NCBI GenBank assembly: GCA_900102235.1
Contig: FMVL01000003.1
Location: 434,001-498,000 of the forward strand
Direction of reading: 5' to 3'
Length of the DNA stretch: 64,000 bases
From: Lachnospiraceae bacterium XBB2008
GTDB lineage: Bacteria; Bacillota; Clostridia; Lachnospirales; Lachnospiraceae
This document shows, piece by piece, positions 43,092 through 51,389 of the stretch. The notes below the pieces were generated by a model. It did no database searches. It was given only the letters and a program-made list of their open reading frames with translations, and was not told the origin of the DNA. The position numbers and the translations under genes were made by a program. The first letter of the stretch is position 1. Every line of letters starts with the position of its first letter.

Positions 43092-45824
43092 TTAAGTGTT
43101 CATCAGTTCCAGAATCGTGTCATATTCAAATCTCTCTGATGCTTCCTTAAGCTTTTTAAACAGTTCCCTGTGTTCATCCGGGATGTTGAAGGAGCTCATC
43201 GATCCAAAAACCTCCTCCAGCCTGTCACAATCCATCTCCTCCGCGGCTGACCTTATCTTCTCAAAAGCATCTTTCATGAGATCGGGGCCCGCAACCGGCT
43301 TATCAGTTTCTTCGTCATCGGATGCGATCTTCGATAAAAGATCCTTAAACTTCGCATACTCCTCCATGAGTAACGGATGATGTCTCTTTATATAATCAAT
43401 GTCGCCGGCTTTCCCCGCATCTTCAAGGTGCCGGGCCGCTTCGCCGAGTCCGGTTGCTCCGATGATCATCGCAGAGCTCTTCAGAGCGTGAACCTTGATC
43501 GTATAATCCTTATAATCCCCGGCAGAATAATAGTGTGACAGTTCTTCGGACTTTTCATCGATGGATTCGTAAAAGATCCGGAGGAGCGACAGATAGGCTC
43601 CGGGATTTCCGCTGTTTGAAAGTCCCGTCTTAACATCTATCGGGCTTCCTTCCAATACGGAGAAAAGTTCTATCAGACTGTCATCTGTTGCTGCGCTGTC
43701 TTCCTCATATTCTTCGGTGCGCTTTTCGATCTTGTCCTCGGGAATATATTTAAGCATCATCTCCTCAAGTAATTCGGGAGCGATGGGTTTGGCCAGATAG
43801 TCTTCGAAGCCTTCCGAGATATAATGCTCTTTTGCACCGGATATGGCATTGGCAGTAAGACATATCGCAGGGGTATCACAGTTGGGATTACCCTTATCGG
43901 CACGTATCTCATGGAGGGTTTCTATTCCGTCTTTTTCCGGCATCATATGATCGAGGAAGATCATGTCATACTTAACATTCCTCGTAAGTGCGATCCCCTC
44001 ATCGCCGCTTCCCGCAGTGTCTATCCCGACACCGGTCTGCTTGATGAGGCTTCCGAATACCATGAGGTTCATGGAGTTATCATCCACTACGAGAATGCGT
44101 GCATCCGGGGCTGAAAATCTCTCTCGATACTCCTTCATCCCGGCTATGTGCTCACGGTATGACTCTTCATAATCTCCGAGAGGCTCCCTCGAGACGACCC
44201 CCTGCTTAAGATCAAAAGCGAATGTCGAACCCTCACCGTATACACTCTCGACCTTCAGTCTGGAGCCCATCATCTCAAGAAGGCTTCCGGTTATGTTTAT
44301 TCCCAGGCCGGTTCCCTCGATGTTTCGGTTCTTCTTCTCGTCAAGACGCTCAAACTCCGAAAAGAGTTTGTCCATGTCTTCCGGTCTGATGCCGATACCG
44401 GTATCCTGAACGGATACTTTCAGAATGATGTTATCGGGATCATTCGGAATATCCGCATAGTGCATCCTGAAAGTAATGCTTCCTTTTTCGGTATATTTCA
44501 CGGCATTGGAAAGGATGTTTATAATGATCTGTTTGACACGCACTTCATCGCCGTAAAGACCTTTTGGTATATTGCTGTCCAGATCGAGCTCCAGGCTCAG
44601 ACCTTTTTCCTCGGCACGGTTGGTCACCATGTTCACCAGAGCATTGATCACAAGCGACAGGTCGTATTCCACCGGAAGTATCTCGATCTTGCCCGCCTCG
44701 ATCCTTGAGAAATCAAGAATGTCATTAATGATCCCGAGCAGGCTGCTTCCGGCGGATTTGATATTCGATGCATATGTGGTGATCGTATCATCGCTGCTCT
44801 CGCGCAATATCATCTCGTTCATGCCCAGAACCGCATTGATGGGTGTTCTGATCTCATGAGACATGTTAGCCAGAAAATCGCTCTTGGCACGCGATGCTTC
44901 CTCAGCCTGAGCTTTCGCAGCCTTAAGTTCATCGCTCTCACGGATCATGATCCTGGCTCTGGTCAGATAAAAAGCGCCCAGCATTACAAGCAGCATCAGG
45001 AGTCCGAAAACCCACGACACGAGCAGTGAGATATTGCCTATCCCTTCCGAAGCAACGGACTTCGGCACATAACCGGATATGATGAAATCCGTTCCCGGGA
45101 TCTCCGCTTCGAACAGCAGCATGTCGCCGCGATCCGTTGAAAAGGTTCTCGCGGCGGCTACGGAAACCTCCATCTCCAGATGCATGGATGTGTATTTATC
45201 CTGAACATCCTTGCTCTTATACCATTTAAGTTCTTCATCATTCAGGTTATAGAACGGTACCACGATCCTTTCGTCTCTCGTGGTCACACAGAACTTTCCG
45301 AGATCGTCATAAACTTCCACCGCAAAATGATCGCCCAGTACATCCTCGGGACAGAGACGGTATAATACGTACCTGATGTTCGGCCCGTTAAAAACCGGAC
45401 ATGTAAAGAGCAGTCCCTCGCCTTCCACATATGTCACTACCTTCGCACCGCGGAAAGACGACTGGATCCCGTCAAATACCGACAGATCCAGGCTGTCACC
45501 GTAAAGCGCCTCGCCGTCGATACCGAGGAGCCCCTGTGTTATGCCGGCATCGTCGTAAATACGCGGCATGAGGCCTTCCATATCATCAAGGTTATCTTCA
45601 AGTTTGCCTGCGACATACTCCAGATCCTCGAGCTCGGTATTGATCTTTTCTTCCATCATCAGAGCAATGGTCTCAGCCTGCTTTCTGGTCTGATTTTCCG
45701 TATAGGACTGCAGGAACATTCCTATGCGCGTACGCAGTACTATGCCGACGACGCAGAGCGACAGCGCAAAAAACACGAGCACTATTATTGTTCTGTTTCT
45801 GTCCGAAGACCGCTTTCTATTCAC
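43092..45824 (-). CDS. Hybrid histidine kinase with extracellular sensor and Hpt
   Basis: 910 residues, GTG start overlapping the preceding stop. Membrane segment ~12-32, an extracytoplasmic sensor of ~225 residues (CACHE-like by position and size), membrane segment ~264-288, HisKA (His ~323, [15 protein letters not shown]), HATPase ([24 protein letters not shown]; ~405-540), receiver (DDN ~581, Asp ~625 in [11 protein letters not shown]) and Hpt (His ~779 in [11 protein letters not shown]). The only complete textbook kinase of the operon with both ATPase and Hpt and a periplasm-facing sensor; the BMP-like proteins encoded just before it are its likely partners. Confidence 0.92.
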   Translation of the reverse strand: MNRKRSSDRNRTIIVLVFFALSLCVVGIVLRTRIGMFLQSYTENQTRKQAETIALMMEEKINTELEDLEYVAGKLEDNLDDMEGLMPRIYDDAGITQGLLGIDGEALYGDSLDLSVFDGIQSSFRGAKVVTYVEGEGLLFTCPVFNGPNIRYVLYRLCPEDVLGDHFAVEVYDDLGKFCVTTRDERIVVPFYNLNDEELKWYKSKDVQDKYTSMHLEMEVSVAAARTFSTDRGDMLLFEAEIPGTDFIISGYVPKSVASEGIGNISLLVSWVFGLLMLLVMLGAFYLTRARIMIRESDELKAAKAQAEEASRAKSDFLANMSHEIRTPINAVLGMNEMILRESSDDTITTYASNIKSAGSSLLGIINDILDFSRIEAGKIEILPVEYDLSLVINALVNMVTNRAEEKGLSLELDLDSNIPKGLYGDEVRVKQIIINILSNAVKYTEKGSITFRMHYADIPNDPDNIILKVSVQDTGIGIRPEDMDKLFSEFERLDEKKNRNIEGTGLGINITGSLLEMMGSRLKVESVYGEGSTFAFDLKQGVVSREPLGDYEESYREHIAGMKEYRERFSAPDARILVVDDNSMNLMVFGSLIKQTGVGIDTAGSGDEGIALTRNVKYDMIFLDHMMPEKDGIETLHEIRADKGNPNCDTPAICLTANAISGAKEHYISEGFEDYLAKPIAPELLEEMMLKYIPEDKIEKRTEEYEEDSAATDDSLIELFSVLEGSPIDVKTGLSNSGNPGAYLSLLRIFYESIDEKSEELSHYYSAGDYKDYTIKVHALKSSAMIIGATGLGEAARHLEDAGKAGDIDYIKRHHPLLMEEYAKFKDLLSKIASDDEETDKPVAGPDLMKDAFEKIRSAAEEMDCDRLEEVFGSMSSFNIPDEHRELFKKLKEASERFEYDTILELMNT

Positions 45825-46917
45825 AGATCTCTACACCGTCCACATACCAGTCGATTTTGTTAAAAAGCTCATCGTCACCGATCGTTTCGTTATCGCGGCA
45901 ACGCAAAGTTCCCGAATTGTCATAAATCTCACCGGAGAATACATCCCTCCAGGTCCTGATCCTTTGTTCTTCCGCGCTCACCATATCCCTGGCCTCGTCA
46001 GACACATAAGCCGAATAAGGATAAATAGAAACGGCTCCGTCAGACAGGCCCAGCCAGTAATCGTTGGAAAAGTTGGCGCGTCCGCTCAGGTAATCACTCA
46101 GTACCGTTTCATAAAGGATGTCCCATTCGATCAGCGCGGCGGTAAGAAACTTATCCGAATACTCACCCGAAACAAAGTCATAGCCTGTCGTATATAAACC
46201 CATCTCATCGGCAAGATCTATCGCATAAGGCCGGTCCTCATGAAAAGTCATAACGTCCGCACCGGCTTCAGCCAGCTTTCGGGCCGCGCTTTCCTCGGCT
46301 TCTTTGTCGTCCCAGCTTCCGGTATAGACGACCATTACCTTTGCATCGGGATTGGCTTTTCTGGCTCCGAGCGTGTATGCATCGATCGAACGTATCGTTT
46401 CCGGAATGGGCATTGCGGTCACGTAACCCAGCATCCCGCTTTCGGAAGCGGAGCCTGCAACGATACCGGACAGATATCTCACCTGGTACATCCTAGCAAA
46501 ATACGACGCGCAGTTATCCGCGCTCCCATCTCCGGAAATGCAGTAAAACGCAACATCAGGGTATTGCTTCGCTATTTCGTCGGCATATGACCCATAGCCG
46601 TAACTCGTAAGGAAAATGACGGAGCATCCTCTGTCTGTCAGACTCGAAACGGCTTTCCTTATCGCCTCTTCTTCCTCGGGAACGTTCATCGTCGCCATGA
46701 ACTTGCATTCATGAGAATCACAGGCATATTTGATCCCGTTATAATGGCTCTCGTTCCATCCGCCGTCATCCGATACGCCGATAAGGACCGCACCGACGAT
46801 CGTTTCCTCTTCCATCATGCCGGAGCGGAAAGTAAAGATGAGGATCACGATCCCGACGACCAGAACAACGGATATCCATAAGAATATGGCTCTGACCAGA
46901 GACTCATTGTTCTTCAA
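45817..46917 (-). CDS. Membrane-anchored BMP/PnrA-like binding protein
   Basis: 366 residues starting at TTG (46917), supported by GGAGGG eight bases upstream inside the previous gene. Single N-terminal membrane anchor (~12-30), no lipobox Cys, then a periplasmic-binding fold of the BMP family ([55 protein letters not shown]). Family members bind nucleosides or related ligands. Ends in a [11 protein letters not shown] motif shared with its paralogue. No ABC permease or ATPase nearby, so signalling rather than transport is likely. Confidence 0.85.
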   Translation of the reverse strand: MKNNESLVRAIFLWISVVLVVGIVILIFTFRSGMMEEETIVGAVLIGVSDDGGWNESHYNGIKYACDSHECKFMATMNVPEEEEAIRKAVSSLTDRGCSVIFLTSYGYGSYADEIAKQYPDVAFYCISGDGSADNCASYFARMYQVRYLSGIVAGSASESGMLGYVTAMPIPETIRSIDAYTLGARKANPDAKVMVVYTGSWDDKEAEESAARKLAEAGADVMTFHEDRPYAIDLADEMGLYTTGYDFVSGEYSDKFLTAALIEWDILYETVLSDYLSGRANFSNDYWLGLSDGAVSIYPYSAYVSDEARDMVSAEEQRIRTWRDVFSGEIYDNSGTLRCRDNETIGDDELFNKIDWYVDGVEICE

Positions 46918-48019
46918 CGATCACGCCCTCCACATACCAGTCGAAATGATTGAGTATATCTTCATCCGACATCGACTCCTTATCCGGAATGCGTAATACG
47001 CCCTGATTGTCCGTTATCGGACCGTAGAATACATCAAAGCTGCGATCCGCAAACCGCCCCTTTGCTTCCTCAACCTTATCTCCGGTTCCGGGTGTGGCAT
47101 TCCGAGTCAGTTCGGAAATGCCTAAGATCCCGCTCTCCATATCCATCCAGTCTATCTGACCGTAGAACTTGCCCTGAAGGGCGCTCAGGATCTTTTGTCT
47201 GTAATACAGGTCCCAGTTCCACTCGCATGAGGTTAAGTAACTGTCCGGAAACATCCCGGCATTGTCCAGATTGTATCCGACAGACCATATCCCATTCTCA
47301 TCAGCAAGACGGTTCGGCATCAGAGAATTGGTGTGCATCGCAAAAACATCGATATCGGGATGCATCTCAAGAAGAGTCCTTCCCGCTTTATCGGCGGCAT
47401 CATCGTCCGTCCATGAATAACAGTAAGACACATACACCTGCGCTTCCGGAGAAACGGATTGTACACCGAGCGCGAATGCATTGATGTCGCGGATCACCTC
47501 CGAAAAAGGAAATGCCGCAACATATCCCAGCTTTCCGGTTTCCGTACGCATTCCCGCAACGATCCCGGACAGATATCTGGCCTGATACATCCTGCCCATG
47601 CATGAAGCGAGATTGGTGCTCTTTTCCGCACCGAAAGGATGAAGATAAAAGATCTCGGGGTGCTCCTCAGCGGCCCGGACTATGTAGTCGCCGTATCCGA
47701 AAGACGCTCCTATTATCACCTTACATCCGGCTTCGGCAAGTTCCTCGAGAATACCCTCACATGTCTCGTCTTCGGGGATCCCTTCTTTACAGATGATCTC
47801 GAGATTCAGTTCATCTTTTATGCTCATCAGTGCATCGTAGTGCGCCTGACAGAAATTGGCATCATTTTTCGGTCCGGTTATTATAAGTCCGACTTTGGTG
47901 GTCCTGGAGGTAACATCGGTATTGATGCGCTTGTCCCGTATGAAGAACATTCCGAGGAGAACCGCGACCAGTATGATCCCTGCTATTATGAGTAATCTTC
48001 CCGTCGAGAATTTTTTCAT
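46904..48019 (-). CDS. Membrane-anchored BMP/PnrA-like binding protein
   Basis: 371 residues. N-terminal anchor (~10-27) followed by a BMP-family fold ([62 protein letters not shown]). Paralogue of the next gene; both end in a (F/I)DWYV(E/D)GV motif. Overlaps that gene by 14 bases. Starts 19 bases after the DUF362 gene. Ligand unknown; purine nucleoside is the precedent for this family. Confidence 0.85.
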   Translation of the reverse strand: MKKFSTGRLLIIAGIILVAVLLGMFFIRDKRINTDVTSRTTKVGLIITGPKNDANFCQAHYDALMSIKDELNLEIICKEGIPEDETCEGILEELAEAGCKVIIGASFGYGDYIVRAAEEHPEIFYLHPFGAEKSTNLASCMGRMYQARYLSGIVAGMRTETGKLGYVAAFPFSEVIRDINAFALGVQSVSPEAQVYVSYCYSWTDDDAADKAGRTLLEMHPDIDVFAMHTNSLMPNRLADENGIWSVGYNLDNAGMFPDSYLTSCEWNWDLYYRQKILSALQGKFYGQIDWMDMESGILGISELTRNATPGTGDKVEEAKGRFADRSFDVFYGPITDNQGVLRIPDKESMSDEDILNHFDWYVEGVIVEEQ

Positions 48020-48038
48020 CGCAGTGTTATTTCTGTTT

Positions 48039-49163
48039 TTATTTCATGGTAATAAGTTCGTAGTCACGAGAACCTATTCCGATCTTTTCCGCATGCTCGA
48101 GAGTCTCGGCCCATGACACGTTGGGATTGCTGTTTCTCCACACATCACCGTGATCGTGGAAGTGTTCACCTGCCATGTTGTCGCCCAGCTGGCTGTTTCT
48201 GATCGGCTCGGCTTTCTGACACAGATCCACGCAGGCCTGATCGAGCGCGACCGGATCGAAAGATGCGAGCATTCCGATATCGGGAAGTATGGGCGCATCA
48301 TTCTCACCGTGACAGTCGCAGTTCGGTGACACATCGGTTATCAGGCTGATATGGAAGGAAGGCCTTCCGCTTATCACGGCGGCGGTATACTCGGCCATCC
48401 TCCTTCCGAGCATCTGAGGTGCATCCCAGTTATTGTTCCGTATCGCATCAAAAGCGCAGGCACCTATACAGCGGCCGCAGCCTTTGCATTTTTCGGGATC
48501 TATCCACGCCTTGTTGTCTTCATAACTTATCGCATCGGATCCGCATTCTCTTGCACACCTGCGGCAACCCTTACATGCTTCGGTAATGACATGGGGCTGA
48601 CCGCTGTTATGCTGGTGCATCTTGCCCGCGCGGCTTCCGCATCCCATTCCCAGATTCTTGATCGCGCCGCCGAATCCGGCCTGTTCGTGGCCTTTGAAAT
48701 GATTGAGCGAGATCACGATATCGGCATCCATCACGGCGCGACCTATATAAGCCTCCTTACAGTATTCGCCGTTCGGTACCGGTACGATGATATCATCCGT
48801 TCCGCGAAGGCCGTCTGCTATGATGATCTGACATCCCGTGGTCACTGTATTGAAACCGTTTATATTGGCACAGTCCAGGTGCTCGAGAGCATGCTTGCGG
48901 CTGCCGGGATAGAGAGTATTGCAGTCGGTAAGGAAGGGAAGTCCGCCGCCCTCCTTGACTACATCGGCCACGGCTTTGGCATAATTCGGCCTCAGATATG
49001 CCAGATTTCCGAGCTCGCCGAAATGCATCTTAATCGCTACGAACTTATTGTCCATATCGATCGAGCCGATCCCGGCCATCCTGATCAGTTTCTGAAGCTT
49101 AGCTGTCAGACTGACACCGAGAACCGTTCTGAAATCCGTGAAATAAACCTTAGACTGTTCCAT
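48039..49163 (-). CDS. DUF362 ferredoxin-like Fe-S protein
   Basis: 374 residues from the ATG at 49163 (AAGGGG eight bases upstream). DUF362 domain in the N-terminal half and near the C-terminus, interrupted at ~190-240 by two [4Fe-4S] motifs, CKGCRRCARECG and CKGCGRCIGACA. Such proteins are soluble electron carriers or assembly factors of unclear role. First gene of the signalling unit (19 bases before the first BMP gene), which fits a redox theme with the hydrogenase-like sensor downstream. Confidence 0.85.
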   Translation of the reverse strand: MEQSKVYFTDFRTVLGVSLTAKLQKLIRMAGIGSIDMDNKFVAIKMHFGELGNLAYLRPNYAKAVADVVKEGGGLPFLTDCNTLYPGSRKHALEHLDCANINGFNTVTTGCQIIIADGLRGTDDIIVPVPNGEYCKEAYIGRAVMDADIVISLNHFKGHEQAGFGGAIKNLGMGCGSRAGKMHQHNSGQPHVITEACKGCRRCARECGSDAISYEDNKAWIDPEKCKGCGRCIGACAFDAIRNNNWDAPQMLGRRMAEYTAAVISGRPSFHISLITDVSPNCDCHGENDAPILPDIGMLASFDPVALDQACVDLCQKAEPIRNSQLGDNMAGEHFHDHGDVWRNSNPNVSWAETLEHAEKIGIGSRDYELITMK

Positions 49164-49179
49164 TGGTAACCCCTTTCCG

Positions 49180-49201
49180 CCCGGGATGACATATTCCCGG
49201 G
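49180..49201. promoter_or_regulatory. CCCGGG inverted repeat before DUF362 gene
   Basis: CCCGGG at 49180-49185 and 49196-49201 with a ten-base AT-rich centre, ending 17 bases before the ATG. Could be an operator or a leader hairpin. I could not place a confident promoter in 49164-49265; a GATAAT at 49248-49253 has no good -35 partner. Confidence 0.4.
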
Positions 49202-49266
49202 AAGCACACATTTATTCGGTTTTTCCGATAGTCATACATCTTCCATTATCCCACAGATCGAAGCAC

Positions 49267-49300
49267 AAAAAAATACCCTCTCCCAAACTTTGGAGAGGGT
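49267..49300 (-). terminator. Terminator of pyridoxamine kinase gene
   Basis: ACCCTCTCC/GGAGAGGGT stem (49275-49300) followed by seven T on the minus strand. It separates this gene from the signalling operon. Confidence 0.92.
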
Positions 49301-49318
49301 TTAACGGTAATCCTTAAG

Positions 49319-50143
49319 TTACATTTCAAGAAGATCGGGGATCGTCGCCTCAAAATCCACACCGTACCACGGTTTTTTCGGATTTTTCAGGGTAACTTCG
49401 ATCGTATGAGCCGTGTAATCCGCAGCGATCCTCATGGCATCGCGCCAGTCCTTTCCCCGCATGATCTCACCCACACAGGTACTCGAGAACAGATCACCGG
49501 TTCCGTGATATGAAGCATCGATCCTCTGATTCTGATATGTGTAGTATTCTCCGGTCGATCTGTCATATCCCATGACTCCGGTCTTACCGGGCTGAGTCGA
49601 TACGCCGGTCAGAACACTGATGCCTGCGCCCAGATCGTTAAGTGCCGACAGCAGCTCTTTGATATAACCGGTATCATACTCTTCCCTGTATTCGATGCCG
49701 GTCATGAAGGATGCCTCGGTAATGTTAGGAACTATGATATCCGCAACAGCGCATAACTCGGCATTCTTTTTCACATAATCCATGTCGAACGCGGGATAGA
49801 GCTTACCGTTATCGGCCATTACGGGATCCACTATGACCAGTGTGTCCTCCGTCTTAAACGTCCTGATCAGAGTCTTGATCTGCTCTATCTGCTCAATGGT
49901 CCCCAGATATCCGGTATAGATCGCATCGAAGGTCACGCCTTCATCCTTCCAGTGCTTTGCGATCGGTTCTATCTGATCCGACAGATCCTTTACCGTGAAG
50001 TTCTTAAACATGGTATGTGTGGAGAGCACCGCCGTGGGAAGGATAACGGTCTCGACGCCGAGAGCCGAAATCACGGGAAGCGCTATGGTAAGCGAGCATT
50101 TTCCCAGGCACGATATGTCCTGGATCGTAAGTACACGTTTCAT
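49319..50143 (-). CDS. Pyridoxamine/pyridoxal kinase
   Basis: 274 residues of the ribokinase-like PdxK/PdxY type: QDISCLGKCSLTIALPVISALG at the start, VDPVMADNGKLY, VPNITEASFMTG and the catalytic GTGDLFSS. Phosphorylates B6 vitamers to pyridoxal/pyridoxamine phosphate. Stand-alone gene with promoter and terminator. A hydroxymethylpyrimidine kinase is the alternative, but the N-terminal signature favours B6. Confidence 0.9.
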   Translation of the reverse strand: MKRVLTIQDISCLGKCSLTIALPVISALGVETVILPTAVLSTHTMFKNFTVKDLSDQIEPIAKHWKDEGVTFDAIYTGYLGTIEQIEQIKTLIRTFKTEDTLVIVDPVMADNGKLYPAFDMDYVKKNAELCAVADIIVPNITEASFMTGIEYREEYDTGYIKELLSALNDLGAGISVLTGVSTQPGKTGVMGYDRSTGEYYTYQNQRIDASYHGTGDLFSSTCVGEIMRGKDWRDAMRIAADYTAHTIEVTLKNPKKPWYGVDFEATIPDLLEM

Positions 50144-50175
50144 TGAAAATCTCCTATCAAAAAAATCTTATCGAC

Positions 50176-50204
50176 AGATTATCAATAATCACCTACTGTG
50201 TCAA
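50176..50204 (-). promoter_or_regulatory. Promoter of pyridoxamine kinase gene
   Basis: Minus strand TTGACA (50199-50204), 17-base spacer, TAATCT (50176-50181). AGGAG precedes the ATG. Confidence 0.8.
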
Positions 50205-50244
50205 TAGGTTTATAAAAATTTCCCGATTTTTCCCGATCCAGGGG

Positions 50245-50308
50245 CTACCATTCAAGATCTACAGTGATTCCGGGACCTACCATTCAAGATCTACAGTGAT
50301 TCCGGGGC
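50245..50308. repeat. 32-bp tandem duplication at a stop codon
   Basis: The last ten codons plus stop of the gene at 50277 are repeated almost perfectly just downstream (stop triplets at 50277 and 50245, 32 bases apart). Confidence 0.92.
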
Positions 50309-51389
50309 CGTCATAGCCGTAATCCGAGATCTCGACCTCGATATAATCGGTGGCATTATCCAGGCCCAGAGACATGGTCCCGCTTGTGGAATGGCCGGGA
50401 GTAACGGCATGTGGCGAGTTGACGGAAACATAATAATCATCCATGGCTCTGCCATTGGCATCATAGAAATTGAAATCGCTTGAGTTTATATAGAGTTCGT
50501 CATTATAGTATGTATCCAGATCCATGGTGTAGGATACATTCTTGTACTCATAGTCGATCAGGACCACTCTGTCGGGATCGGTGTCGGCGTATTCACTTCT
50601 TTCATCTGTCTCTCTCACACCGGTGAATGTGACTTCGTAATCGCCGTATACGGTGTGGACCGGCACGGTATCACCCATGCTGTAATGAATTCTTTCTCTT
50701 GGAGCGCTCTGCTCGGCGGTATCATCCGTAACTTCATCATAATCGACATCGATCACATCATCCGTATCGTAGGTATTGGTATAATCCCTGGAGGAATCGT
50801 AATCGAATCTGTTATTCTGATAACTGTAATATGCAAATCCGTATATCGCCAGTGTGAGCAGGAAGCCGAGGGATCCGATGGCGATAGCCGAGATCCCCTT
50901 TCCCTTCTTGACGGGATTTTTCTTGGCGGAGATGGCTCCAAGAGTGATGCCTGCAAGATCAAGAAGAAGGCCCAGCCCGAAGATTCCCGTGCAGAATCCG
51001 GCTATACTGAATATCAGGCCGAGATTGCCTGTCGTATCTGCCGTGTCTCTTTCCGATTCAAGATATTCGCCCAGGCTGCTGTCGTACGGCATGCTCTCAT
51101 AAGCAGGTGCTGCGACGGGAGCCTGATAAGGCGGTTGCGGCGGCACCGGCTGCTGATATGGAAGGGGCTGCTGCGCCTCGGATGTCTGCTGCTGTACGGG
51201 CTGCTGGTACGGCAGGGGCTGCTGTGATTCTGCAGTCTGCGGCTGTACGGGCTGCTGGTACGGCAGGGGCTGCTGTGCCCCGGCTGCCTGCTGCTGTACG
51301 GGCTGCTGCTCCTGTACGGTTTCTTCCGGCGCCGTCATATATGCACCGCCGCCGAAACTTACTATATTTGAATTCTGGTTATCACTCAT
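50277..51389 (-). CDS. DUF4190-type membrane protein with Gln/Pro repeats
   Basis: 370 residues. Residues ~20-95 are Gln/Pro-rich with three near-copies of QQPLPYQQPV; then two membrane segments flanking the DUF4190-like GISAIAIGSLGFLL motif (~120-190), an Asp/Tyr-rich linker and a C-terminal beta domain resembling DUF4352 (VVLIDYEYKNVSYTMD), a likely extracellular ligand-binding module. Its start overlaps the stop of the GH115 gene as ATGA, so it is co-translated with that gene. Function unknown; membrane stress or surface role is possible. Confidence 0.75.
   Translation of the reverse strand: MSDNQNSNIVSFGGGAYMTAPEETVQEQQPVQQQAAGAQQPLPYQQPVQPQTAESQQPLPYQQPVQQQTSEAQQPLPYQQPVPPQPPYQAPVAAPAYESMPYDSSLGEYLESERDTADTTGNLGLIFSIAGFCTGIFGLGLLLDLAGITLGAISAKKNPVKKGKGISAIAIGSLGFLLTLAIYGFAYYSYQNNRFDYDSSRDYTNTYDTDDVIDVDYDEVTDDTAEQSAPRERIHYSMGDTVPVHTVYGDYEVTFTGVRETDERSEYADTDPDRVVLIDYEYKNVSYTMDLDTYYNDELYINSSDFNFYDANGRAMDDYYVSVNSPHAVTPGHSTSGTMSLGLDNATDYIEVEISDYGYDGPGITVDLEW

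Noticed and set aside
46580-46600. ATGACCCAT match resembling the intergenic palindromes
   Set aside because: Lies inside a coding sequence without the inverted partner; chance match.
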